Shown here one piece after another: positions 53,781-61,988 of a DNA stretch of 64,000 nucleotides. Source of the stretch: Holophagaceae bacterium (lineage in GTDB: Bacteria > Acidobacteriota > Holophagae > Holophagales > Holophagaceae); the NCBI GenBank assembly GCA_025363715.1, contig JANYLR010000054.1:1-64000 (forward strand). The letters are read 5' to 3'. Each line of letters starts with the position of its first letter. Within the stretch, counting starts at the first letter, position 1. Made by a program: the position numbers and the translations under genes. The notes beneath the pieces were generated by a model. It searched no databases, was not told where the DNA came from, and saw only the letters and a program-made list of their open reading frames with translations.

Positions 53781-54872
53781 CTACTTCTTGGGCAGGGTGG
53801 AAGCCACGCCCTGCACGTAGTAGTTCATGGCGCCCATCTCGGCATCGGTCATGTCCTTGCCCTTGGCCACGCGCTCCTTGCCGTCCTGGTCGACCACCGG
53901 TCCGGCGAAGGGATGGAACTTGCCGGCCCTGATCTCGCCTTCCAGCTTCTCGACAGCCTTCTTCACGTCGGCGGGGACTGCGGGATTGATCGGAGCGAGC
54001 TTGATCATCCCGTCCTTGAGACCGCCCCAAAGGTTGGTGCCCGTCCACTTCTTGTCGAGCACCTGCTTGACCACCTTGGTGTAGAAGTCGCCCCAGATGT
54101 GGGTGGTGCCGCTGAGCTGGGTGGTGGGTCCGTACTTGGTCATGTCGGAGTGGTAGGAGAAGGACCAGGTGCCCTTTTCCTTGTGCTTCTCTTCGGCCGC
54201 CTGCACCACGGCGGTGGAATCCGTGTGGTGGGTGATCATGTCGGCGCCCTGGGAGATGAGGGTCATGGCAGCTTCCCGCTCCTTGCCCGGATCGAACCAC
54301 GAGTTCACCCAGATGACGCGCACTTCAGCCTTGGGGTTGACGCTCTTCATGCCGCGGGTGAAGGCGTTGATGCCCTGCATCACCTCGGGGATGGGGAAGG
54401 CGGCCACGTAGCCGGCCACGTTGGTCTTGGTCATCTTGCCGGCGATGACGCCGTTCAGGTAGCGGCCCTCGTAGAACCGGGCGTTGTAGATGCCGAAGTT
54501 CTTGCCGGTCTTGTAGCCGGTGGCATGGAAGAAGGTGGCGTTGGGGAAGGCCTTGGACACCTTCTCCGTCTGGTTCATGTAGCCGAAGGAGGTGGTGAAG
54601 ATGATCTGGTTGCCATCCTGGGCCAGCTGCCGGATGATGCGCTCGGCGTCGGCGCCCTCGGGCACGTTCTCGATGAACTTGGTGGTGACGGCCCCCTTCA
54701 TGGCGGCCTCCATCTGCTTGCGGCCCAGGTCGTGCTGGAAGGTCCAGCCCGCGTCTCCGACGGGGCTGACGTAGACGAAGCCCACCTTGACGGGCTCGGC
54801 GGCCATCAGGGCGGTGGAAGCAAGCAAGGCCATTCCGGCCATGGATGCGAGTGCGAGGTTGCGATGCTTCAT
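53781..54872 (-). CDS. BMP-family periplasmic substrate-binding protein (second importer)
   Basis: A binding protein of 363 residues with a signal peptide ending near ALMA-AEP and no lipobox. BMP features are VKVGFVYVSPVGDAGWTFQHD, IIFTTSFGYMN and YEGRYLNGVIAGKMTKTN. It differs strongly from the binding protein at 31087, so the two systems probably take different purines. It is the last gene of an ATPase-permease-permease-binding protein unit and is followed by a hairpin, then the xdhABC genes. Confidence 0.9.
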   Translation of the reverse strand: MKHRNLALASMAGMALLASTALMAAEPVKVGFVYVSPVGDAGWTFQHDLGRKQMEAAMKGAVTTKFIENVPEGADAERIIRQLAQDGNQIIFTTSFGYMNQTEKVSKAFPNATFFHATGYKTGKNFGIYNARFYEGRYLNGVIAGKMTKTNVAGYVAAFPIPEVMQGINAFTRGMKSVNPKAEVRVIWVNSWFDPGKEREAAMTLISQGADMITHHTDSTAVVQAAEEKHKEKGTWSFSYHSDMTKYGPTTQLSGTTHIWGDFYTKVVKQVLDKKWTGTNLWGGLKDGMIKLAPINPAVPADVKKAVEKLEGEIRAGKFHPFAGPVVDQDGKERVAKGKDMTDAEMGAMNYYVQGVASTLPKK

Positions 54873-54935
54873 GGGTGTGCCTCCGGGAAAAGGGAATGAG
54901 GTCCGCCGGAATGGGCGGGTGGATTGAGGGAAAGT

Positions 54936-55868
54936 TCAGGCATCGGGCAGGAAGGGCTGGCCGAGGGAGGCCGGGGAATTGATCCGGATCGTACTCCGGT
55001 TCCGGGAGATGAGCACCAGCACCAGGATGGTGGCCACATAGGGAAGGGAGGAAAGGAACTGGGCGGGAATGCTGATCCGGGCCCCGGACCCTTGGACGAA
55101 CATCTGGGTGATCATGCAGCCGCCGAAGAGGTAGGCCCCGATCATGACCCGCATGGGCCGCCAGGTGGCGAAGACCACCAGGGAGAGGGCGATCCAGCCC
55201 CGGCCCGCCACCATGCCCTCCACCCACATGGGCGTGTAGAACACGGACAGGAAGGCGCCGCCGATGCCGGCCATGGCTCCGCCGAAAAGCACCGCCTGAT
55301 AGCGGATGCGCACCACGCCGTAGCCGATGGAGTGGGCGGCCACCGGGGATTCGCCCACGGCGCGGAGCACCAGGCCTGAGCGGCTGCGGTACAGAAACCA
55401 GGCCACGGCGGCGATCAGCACCCAGGAGAAGTACACGAGGCCCTGCTGCTCAAAGAGGGAGGGCCCCAGCAGGGGGATTTTGTTGAGCAGGGGGATGCGG
55501 ATGGGCGTCACGCTGGCCAGGGCGATGGATTCGTAGGGCTTGCCGATGAAGGCCGACAGGCCCACGCCGAAGATGGACAGGGCCAAGCCTGAGGCCACCT
55601 GGTTGGCCATGAGGGTGAGGGCGGAGATGCCGAAGAGCAGAGACATGAGCATGCCCGCGCCCATGCCCGCGAGGATGCCCAGGAGGGGACTGCCGGTGTG
55701 GTGGGCAGTGGCGAAGGCCGCCACGGCGCCCACGGACATGATGCCTTCGGCCCCCAGATTGAGCACGCCGGACTTCTCCGTGACCAGCTCGCCCAGGGCC
55801 ACGATGATCAGGGGGGTTCCCGCCACCACGGTGGCGAAGAGGATGGAGCTGATGAAGGAGAGTTCCAT
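54936..55868 (-). CDS. BMP-type ABC importer, permease 2 (second importer)
   Basis: A 310-residue RbsC-like permease. It has the conserved EKSGVLNLGAEGIMSVGAV near residue 33, a coupling loop RAVGESPVAAHSIGYGVV, and about nine hydrophobic segments. It starts 9 nt after the stop of the larger permease. Purine-type importers of this class (NupQ-like) have the same two-permease design. The stop lies 63 nt before the binding protein gene. Confidence 0.9.
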   Translation of the reverse strand: MELSFISSILFATVVAGTPLIIVALGELVTEKSGVLNLGAEGIMSVGAVAAFATAHHTGSPLLGILAGMGAGMLMSLLFGISALTLMANQVASGLALSIFGVGLSAFIGKPYESIALASVTPIRIPLLNKIPLLGPSLFEQQGLVYFSWVLIAAVAWFLYRSRSGLVLRAVGESPVAAHSIGYGVVRIRYQAVLFGGAMAGIGGAFLSVFYTPMWVEGMVAGRGWIALSLVVFATWRPMRVMIGAYLFGGCMITQMFVQGSGARISIPAQFLSSLPYVATILVLVLISRNRSTIRINSPASLGQPFLPDA

Positions 55869-55877
55869 GGGAGGTCC

Positions 55878-56945
55878 CTACTTCCTGCGGCGGACCAGCC
55901 GGGGCCGGAAGTTGATGAACACGTCGGAGCCCAGCAGGAAGAACAGCAGCATGCCCTGGAAGACCTTGGAGATCGAGGAGGGCAGAGCGAGGTACTGCTG
56001 GGCCTGCTCGCCGCCCATGTAGAGCAGGGCCATGAGCAGGCTGGAGAAGAGGATGCCGATGGGGCTGAGTCGGCCCACGAAGGCCACGATCATGGCGGCA
56101 AAGCCATAGCCGGGGCTGATGTGCTCGGTGATCTGGCCGATGGGTCCGGCCACCTCCGAGATGCCCGCGACGCCGGCCATGGCCCCACCCGCCAGCATAC
56201 CGATCCAGACCGAGCGCTTGGCGGAAAAGCCCGCATAGCGGCCCGCGAACTCCGCCTGGCCAGCCACCTTCATCTGGTAGCCCATGAAGCTGCGGTTCAT
56301 GAAGACCCAGCCCACCACCAGGGCCCCCAGGGCAAACACCAGGGCGGCGTTCACCCGCGTCCCCGCCAGCAGGATGGGGAGGGTGGCCGTGGCCGAGAAC
56401 AGCTTGGTCTGGGGGAAGTTGAAGCCGTCCGGGTCCTTCCAGGGGCCATGCACCAGCCAGGACACCATGAGCTCGGCCACATAGACGAGCATCAGGCTGG
56501 TGAGGATCTCGTTGGCGTTGAACCGGGTCCGCAGGAAGGCCGGAATGGCGGCCCAGAGCATGCCGCCCAGGGCCCCCGCGATGATCATGGAAGGCAGCAG
56601 GAAAGGGCTGTTGCTGCCTTCGAAACGGAGGGCCAGCCAGCCGCCCGCCAGGGCGCCGATGAGCAGCTGGCCCTCAGCGCCAATGTTCCAGACATTCGCC
56701 TTGAACCCCACCGATAGGCCCACCGCACAAAGCATCAGGGGAGTGGCCTTGAGGAACAGCTCGGCCACTCCGTAGGAATCCTTCAGGGGATTCATGAAGA
56801 AGACCTTGAAGCCCTCCACCGGGCTCTTGCCCAGGATGAGGAAGAGGATCAGGCCGCTCAGGAACATCAAGCCCACCGCCAGTATGGGCGAGAGGTAGGT
56901 CATGGCCTTGGAGGGCTCGGGCCGGGGCTCGAACTTAAGCCACAT
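55878..56945 (-). CDS. BMP-type ABC importer, permease 1 (second importer)
   Basis: The larger permease of 355 residues, with KANVWNIGAEGQLLIGALAG, NEILTSLMLVYVAEL and the ISPGYGFAAMIVAFVG stretch of NupP-like proteins. It overlaps the ATPase gene by 11 bp, so it is translationally coupled to it. The equivalent subunit of the first importer is at 28321. Confidence 0.9.
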   Translation of the reverse strand: MWLKFEPRPEPSKAMTYLSPILAVGLMFLSGLILFLILGKSPVEGFKVFFMNPLKDSYGVAELFLKATPLMLCAVGLSVGFKANVWNIGAEGQLLIGALAGGWLALRFEGSNSPFLLPSMIIAGALGGMLWAAIPAFLRTRFNANEILTSLMLVYVAELMVSWLVHGPWKDPDGFNFPQTKLFSATATLPILLAGTRVNAALVFALGALVVGWVFMNRSFMGYQMKVAGQAEFAGRYAGFSAKRSVWIGMLAGGAMAGVAGISEVAGPIGQITEHISPGYGFAAMIVAFVGRLSPIGILFSSLLMALLYMGGEQAQQYLALPSSISKVFQGMLLFFLLGSDVFINFRPRLVRRRK

Positions 56946-58488
56946 GGCTGGCCCCCTCCGGCGTCTTGGCGCCGGGCCACAGGCCGCTCATCCACATGCC
57001 GATCTCCTCGACGTTGGTATCTGAGGTGACTTTGCTGGGCGACAGGCTGCCCTTGGCGATCACCTGGATTCGGTCGCAGATCTCGAACAGCTCCTCCAAC
57101 TCCTCGGAGATCACCAGCACCGCCGAACCGGAATTGCGCAGATCCAGGACCGACTGCCGGATGAAGGACGAGGCGCCCACGTCCACTCCCCAGGTGGGCT
57201 GGGCCAGCACGAGCACCTTGGGTTCCTGCATGATCTCGCGGCCCACGATGAACTTCTGAAGGTTGCCCCCGGACAGGGACTTGGCCTCGGAATGAGCGCC
57301 ACCGCATTTGACATCGAAGCGCTTGATGCACTCCTCCGCGAAGCGCTTGGCCACGCCGAACCGGATGAGGCCAGCGAAGAGCATGCCCTTGCGGTAGGCC
57401 GTGAGCAGGATGTTCTCCGTGAGGGAGAGCCGCGGCACGGCCCCCCGTCCCAGGCGCTCCTCGGGCACGAAGCACATGCCCAGCCCACGGCGCCGGGCCG
57501 GATTCAAGTGGCCCACAGGGACGCCGCACAATTCGACAGCATGCTTGTCGGCCAGGGGTTCCTCGCCGGAGATGGCCCGGAGCAGCTCCTGCTGGCCGTT
57601 GCCGGACACGCCCGCGATGCCTACGATCTCTCCGCTCCGCACCTCCAGGTGGATGTCCTTGAGGTCCGTGCCGAAGGGATCGTCCGTGGCGTGAGACAAC
57701 CCCTGGATGCGCAGCCGCACTTCGCCGCCATCCTCGGGCTCCCCGTGGCAGCAGGCCGGCAGGTCCACCCCGATCATCAGGCGGGCCATGGTCTGCGGCG
57801 TTTCCTCGGAAGGGGTGCAGGTGCCGGTGACCTTGCCGCCCCGCAGCACCGTGGCCTTGTGGCAGAGCTCCTGGATCTCATCCAGCTTGTGGCTGATGTA
57901 GAGGATGCTCACCCCTTCGGCCGCCAGCTGCCGCAGGGTCTCGAAGAGCTTGCGCACGGCCTGGGGCGTCAGCACCGAGGTGGGCTCGTCCAGGATCAGG
58001 AGCCTGGGGTTCTGCAGCAGGCAGCGGATGATCTCCACCCGCTGCCGCTCCCCCACGGACAGGGCATGGACCATCCGGCGGGGATCCACGGGCAGGCCGT
58101 AGCGCTCGGAGACCTCCTCAATGCGCTTGGCGAGCGCGGCCAGCTCCAGCTTGCCCGGGATGGACAAGGCCACGTTCTGCACCACGGTGAGCGTCTCGAA
58201 CAACGAGAAGTGCTGGAACACCATCCCGATGCCCAGGGCCCGGGCCTGGGCGGGATTGGAGACCGTCACCGGCTGGCCTTCCCAGAGGATCTCGCCTTCG
58301 TCCGGGCGGATGACCCCGTAGATCACCTTCATCAGGGTGGACTTGCCCGCGCCGTTCTCCCCCAGCACCGCGTGGATCTCGCCGGGCATGACCGTGAGGT
58401 CGATGCCGTCATTGGCCACCACCGATGGATAGACTTTGCGGATTCCCCGGATGGCTAGCCTGGGCATATCAGAGGGCTGGGTGGGCAT
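56935..58488 (-). CDS. BMP-type ABC importer, double-domain ATPase (second importer)
   Basis: 517 residues with two ABC domains. The first has Walker A GENGAGKS at 43-50, signature LSVGERQRVEI and Walker B LLILDEP. The second is degenerate (GVSGNGQQELLRA, SLSGGNLQKF, LVLAQPTWGVD). ATG 58488 is used; a TTG at 58509 and an ATG at 58467 are in frame. A promoter lies about 160 nt upstream (58645-58672). It is the first gene of the second importer operon, which leads into the xdhABC-arcC genes. Confidence 0.9.
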   Translation of the reverse strand: MPTQPSDMPRLAIRGIRKVYPSVVANDGIDLTVMPGEIHAVLGENGAGKSTLMKVIYGVIRPDEGEILWEGQPVTVSNPAQARALGIGMVFQHFSLFETLTVVQNVALSIPGKLELAALAKRIEEVSERYGLPVDPRRMVHALSVGERQRVEIIRCLLQNPRLLILDEPTSVLTPQAVRKLFETLRQLAAEGVSILYISHKLDEIQELCHKATVLRGGKVTGTCTPSEETPQTMARLMIGVDLPACCHGEPEDGGEVRLRIQGLSHATDDPFGTDLKDIHLEVRSGEIVGIAGVSGNGQQELLRAISGEEPLADKHAVELCGVPVGHLNPARRRGLGMCFVPEERLGRGAVPRLSLTENILLTAYRKGMLFAGLIRFGVAKRFAEECIKRFDVKCGGAHSEAKSLSGGNLQKFIVGREIMQEPKVLVLAQPTWGVDVGASSFIRQSVLDLRNSGSAVLVISEELEELFEICDRIQVIAKGSLSPSKVTSDTNVEEIGMWMSGLWPGAKTPEGASHVA

Positions 58489-58644
58489 CGGGCCTGCTCG
58501 GTGGGTCAACGGGGAGGGGTGGGTTGGTCCTGAAGCGGAAGGAGTGCAGAATCCTGGCGGGAGGCCCTGGATAAGGATGTCAGGCCTGGGCGAGGGTGTT
58601 CGAAGGTTGAGGGAGCGAAAAACAGGCGGCTCGGAATGGGGTCG

Positions 58645-58672
58645 AGTATGATTTTTTTCTCACATAAGTCAA
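58645..58672 (-). promoter_or_regulatory. Candidate promoter of the second importer operon
   Basis: On the minus strand a TTGACT -35 (58672-58667) and a CATACT -10 (58650-58645) are 16 bp apart. Transcription would start near 58638 and leave a leader of ~150 nt before the ATPase gene. I see no purine riboswitch-like structure in that leader. An AAATTTTTT run, like those near xdhD and arcC, lies next to the -35. Confidence 0.5.
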
Positions 58673-58769
58673 ATTTTTTCACTATGATCGAATCCGCATC
58701 TCGGCACCCATAGGACTCGTTTCGATTCAAATGACTGATTTACGAGCCGTTTCATTCGACAGGATTGCC

Positions 58770-59252
58770 ATGACCTCCGTTCCGGATTCCCAGGCCCATA
58801 TGCGCCGAGCCATCGAACTCTCTCGGATCCACATGGAGGCGGGGGAAGGCGGTCCCTTCGGGGCAGTGGTGGTGAAAGACGGCCTGATCATCGGGGAAGG
58901 CTGGAACCGGGTGACCTCCACTTGCGATCCCACCGCCCACGCCGAAGTAGTGGCTATCCGCCAGGCCTGCGGCCACTTGGGCGCCTTTTCCCTGAGGGGC
59001 TGCGAGATCTACACCAGCTGCGAACCCTGCCCCATGTGCCTCGCCGCCATCTATTGGGCCCGGCTCGACCGGATCTGGTACGCCAACAACCAGGCGGACG
59101 CTGCCGCCATCCAGTTCGACGACCAATGGCTCTACCGGGAAGTAGCCCTGCCGATCGGGAACCGGAGCCTCCCCGCGAAGAGTCTGCTGCGGGCCGAGGC
59201 CCTGACTGTCTTCCAGGCCTGGGACGCGAAACCGGACAAGACCCGCTACTGA
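58770..59252 (+). CDS. guaD: Guanine deaminase, cytidine-deaminase fold
   Basis: 160 residues, closely resembling B. subtilis GuaD. It has GGPFGAVVVKDG, the zinc motif PTAHAEVVAIRQAC, TSCEPCPMCLAAIYWAR, and a tail with FDDQWLYRE and FQAW typical of guanine deaminases. It converts guanine to xanthine, the substrate of the xanthine dehydrogenases encoded nearby. ATG 58770 has ACAGGA upstream with 5-nt spacing; an in-frame ATG at 58731 would add 13 atypical residues. It is divergent from the importer operon. Confidence 0.93.
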   Translation: MTSVPDSQAHMRRAIELSRIHMEAGEGGPFGAVVVKDGLIIGEGWNRVTSTCDPTAHAEVVAIRQACGHLGAFSLRGCEIYTSCEPCPMCLAAIYWARLDRIWYANNQADAAAIQFDDQWLYREVALPIGNRSLPAKSLLRAEALTVFQAWDAKPDKTRY

Positions 59253-59258
59253 TACCGG

Positions 59259-60638
59259 TCAGTGTGTCGAGGCCGCAGCGTTCGCCAGAATCGTGGCCAG
59301 CCGGTTGTGGCGCTCGACGAGGACCGGCAGCTCCAGGGTGGTGATGCGGCCATCGCGCACGACGACCCGGCCGTTGATGATCGAATGACGGATGCGGGGC
59401 ACCTGGCAGAACACCAGCGCGGCCACGGGATCATGCAGGGCCCCGGCCAGGCCGATGTCGTCCAGGGGCACGGTCACGAGATCGGCGGCCATTCCCACGG
59501 CGAGGGCGCCGATGTCGTTCCGGCCCAGCACCCGCGCGCCGCCCAGGGTGGCGATCTCGAGGATCTGCCGGGCCGTCATGGCCGAAGGGCCGTGGACGGG
59601 ACCGCCTGCCACCCGCTGCAGCAGCATGGCCATGCGGGCCTCCCCTAGCATATGGCCCGCATCATTCGATGCCGACCCGTCCACCCCCAGCCCCACGGCC
59701 ACTCCCGCGTCCCGCATGGCACGGATGGGCGCGATGCCCGAGGCCAGGCGCATGTTCGAGCCGGGGCAGTGGGCGACACCCGTTCCCGTACGGGCAAAGA
59801 GATCGATGCCCGCCGCGTCCAGCTTCACGCAGTGGGCGCACCACACATCGGGACCCACCCAGCCCAGCTGCTCCGCGTACTCAGCCGGCGTGCAGCCGAA
59901 CTTCTCGCGAGTGTAGGCAATGTCGTGATCGTTCTCCGCCAGGTGCGTATGCAGCGACACGCCATGCTCACGGGCGAGGAGGGCGGAATCGCGCATCAGC
60001 TCCCGGCTCACGGAAAAGGGTGAGCAGGGAGCGACCACGATGCGCCGCATGGCGAAGCGGGCCGGGTCATGCCAGCGCTCGATGAGCCGCTGGGTCTCCT
60101 TCAGGATGGCGGGCTCGCGCTCGACCACCCGGTCCGGCGGCAGGCCCCCCTGGGACTGGCCCACGCTCATGGCGCCCCGGGCCGCGTGAAAGCGCATGCC
60201 GATGGCCTCGTCCCCTTCGAGACTGTCCTCCAGCCGCACGCCGTTGGGATAGATATAGAGGTGGTCGCTGCTGGTGGTGCAGCCCGAGAGCAGCAGCTCG
60301 GCCATGGCCGTCTGCGTGGAAACGCGGACCATCTCGGGCGTCAGGTTGGCCCAGACGGGGTAGAGGCCCCGCAGCCAACTGAACAGCTCGCAATCCTGCA
60401 CGGCGGGCAGGGCCCTGGTCAGGGTCTGGAACATGTGGTGGTGAGTGTTCACGAGGCCGGGCAGGACGATCTGATTGGTGGCGTCGATGATTTCGTCGGC
60501 GATGGCAGGCAGCGCGGAACTGGGGCCCACGGCCTCGATGACGTGATCCCGGATGAACACAGCCCCGTCGGCTATCTCGCGGCGTCCGGCGTCCATGGTG
60601 ACGAGCACTCGGGCATGGCGGATCAAGAGGGTGGGCAT
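59259..60638 (-). CDS. 8-oxoguanine-deaminase-like amidohydrolase
   Basis: 459 residues of the amidohydrolase superfamily (ATZ/TRZ-like group). Metal ligands occur in GLVNTHHHMFQTLTRAL, HTHLAEND, and the GLGVDGSASND aspartate. Members with the HHHMFQTLTR start act on 8-oxoguanine or related purines and pterins. Deamination of 8-oxoguanine gives urate, which would feed directly into the island. The gene is convergent with guaD, their stops lying 7 nt apart in a small palindrome. Confidence 0.85.
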   Translation of the reverse strand: MPTLLIRHARVLVTMDAGRREIADGAVFIRDHVIEAVGPSSALPAIADEIIDATNQIVLPGLVNTHHHMFQTLTRALPAVQDCELFSWLRGLYPVWANLTPEMVRVSTQTAMAELLLSGCTTSSDHLYIYPNGVRLEDSLEGDEAIGMRFHAARGAMSVGQSQGGLPPDRVVEREPAILKETQRLIERWHDPARFAMRRIVVAPCSPFSVSRELMRDSALLAREHGVSLHTHLAENDHDIAYTREKFGCTPAEYAEQLGWVGPDVWCAHCVKLDAAGIDLFARTGTGVAHCPGSNMRLASGIAPIRAMRDAGVAVGLGVDGSASNDAGHMLGEARMAMLLQRVAGGPVHGPSAMTARQILEIATLGGARVLGRNDIGALAVGMAADLVTVPLDDIGLAGALHDPVAALVFCQVPRIRHSIINGRVVVRDGRITTLELPVLVERHNRLATILANAAASTH

Positions 60639-60674
60639 GCTGGGCTCCGCTGAGGGGCGTGGGGGCGTCCTGGC

Positions 60675-61022
60675 TTACTGGCAGAGCTTGCCGCCCAGCG
60701 GCCTGCCCCCCAGCAGGTGGAAGTGGAGGTGGAAGACCGTCTGGCCCGCGTCGAGGCCGCAGTTGCTGATCAGCCGCCAGCCCCCGGCCAGGTTGTCCTG
60801 GTCTGCCGCGATCCCCGCGGCCACCAGGGGAATCCGGGCCGCCGCCGCGGCCACCTCTGGCGTCATATCGGCCAATCCCGCACAGTGGGCTTTAGGGATG
60901 ATGAGCAGGTGGACCGGCGCCTGAGGGGAGATATCTTTGAAGGCGACCAGTTGATCATCTTCGTACACTAGGGCGGCAGGGATCTCCTTCCGCGCGATCT
61001 TGCAGAACAGACAATCCTTCAT
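60675..61022 (-). CDS. HIT-family nucleotide hydrolase
   Basis: A 115-residue HINT-type protein with the histidine triad HLHFHLLGG near the C terminus and an N-terminal CLFCKIARKEIPA that holds a CxxC. Such proteins hydrolyse AMP-amide or adenylylated substrates. ATG 61022 (MKDCLFC) is chosen by homology. It starts 12 nt from the divergent trmL gene. Confidence 0.92.
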   Translation of the reverse strand: MKDCLFCKIARKEIPAALVYEDDQLVAFKDISPQAPVHLLIIPKAHCAGLADMTPEVAAAAARIPLVAAGIAADQDNLAGGWRLISNCGLDAGQTVFHLHFHLLGGRPLGGKLCQ

Positions 61023-61034
61023 CGGGGTCCTCCC

Positions 61035-61490
61035 ATGTTCCACATCATCCTGCACCAACCTGAGATTCCGCAGAATACCGGAAGCATTGGTCGCCTCTGC
61101 GTGAACAACGGGGCCAAGCTGCACCTCGTCCACCCCCTGGGCTTCGATACCTCAGACGCCCAGGTCCGTCGGGCCGGGCTGGACTACTGGGAAAAGCTCG
61201 ATCCCATCCACTACGAGAACTGGACGGATTTCATGGCCCGGAACCCGACGAAGCGCCTCTGGTTCTTCACCACCAAGGGTGGCCGGCGGCACACCCAGGT
61301 GCCCTGGGCCTGGGGCGATGGCCTGGTCTTCGGCCAGGAGACCGTGGGCCTGCCCGAAGGCATGATTGCCGCCTATCCCGATCAGACCGTGCGCATCCCC
61401 ATGGTGGGTGACCACAGCCGGAGCCTCAACCTCGCCCAGGCTGCGGCCATCGGCCTCTACGAGGCCCTGAGGCAGGCCGAGAACTGGTAG
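61035..61490 (+). CDS. trmL: tRNA (cytidine(34)-2'-O)-methyltransferase
   Basis: A small SPOUT-class enzyme (151 residues) that methylates the wobble ribose of tRNA-Leu species. It begins FHIILHQPEIPQNTGSIGR, and the knot region shows FGQETVGLPEG, IPMVGDHSRSLNLAQAAA. Size and motifs match E. coli TrmL (157). It is divergent from the HIT gene with almost no gap, so their promoters must overlap the opposite coding sequences. Confidence 0.93.
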   Translation: MFHIILHQPEIPQNTGSIGRLCVNNGAKLHLVHPLGFDTSDAQVRRAGLDYWEKLDPIHYENWTDFMARNPTKRLWFFTTKGGRRHTQVPWAWGDGLVFGQETVGLPEGMIAAYPDQTVRIPMVGDHSRSLNLAQAAAIGLYEALRQAENW

Positions 61491-61589
61491 GGGCGCCCCC
61501 GTTCCCAGGCGGCGGACAGGGCCCCCGGTGGGACCCGCCAGCCGAACCCGGGCTATCCTGTTCGGGCCCCCCTTCACCCGGAGCCTCCC

Positions 61590-61988
61590 ATGAGCCCAGT
61601 GCCGATCCGCGTCGTCATCGCCAAGCCCGGCCTTGATGGGCACGACCGGGGCGCCAAGGTCGTGGCCCGGGCTCTCCGGGATGCGGGCATGGAGGTGATC
61701 TACACCGGGCTGCGGCAGACCCCCCAACAGATCGTCGCCGCCGTGGTGCAGGAGGACGCCCGGGTGCTGGGCATGAGCATCCTCAGCGGCGCCCACAACC
61801 AGATTTTCCCCGAGGTACTACGGCTGCTGAAGGAGCAGGATGCAGAGGACGTGCTGGTCTTCGCGGGCGGCATCATCCCCGATGAGGATATTCCGGCGCT
61901 CAAGGCCCTCGGCATCCGGGAGATCTTCCAGCCCGGTGCGAACACGGACGACATCGTGGCCTTCATCCGCCACGCGATCCAAGACTGA
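61590..61988 (+). CDS. Stand-alone cobalamin-binding domain, methylmalonyl-CoA mutase C-terminal type
   Basis: 132 residues forming a B12-binding Rossmann fold. The cobalt-coordinating DxHxxG motif appears as [18 protein letters not shown], followed by [11 protein letters not shown] and [11 protein letters not shown]. It may be the small subunit of a two-part mutase whose catalytic chain is encoded elsewhere. It overlaps radA by one base, an apparently accidental pairing. Confidence 0.9.
   Translation: MSPVPIRVVIAKPGLDGHDRGAKVVARALRDAGMEVIYTGLRQTPQQIVAAVVQEDARVLGMSILSGAHNQIFPEVLRLLKEQDAEDVLVFAGGIIPDEDIPALKALGIREIFQPGANTDDIVAFIRHAIQD

Noticed and set aside
58510..58640. Purine riboswitch in the leader of the second importer operon
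   Set aside because: The expected three-way junction core and loop motifs of purine riboswitches are not seen; the leader is C-rich and weakly structured.
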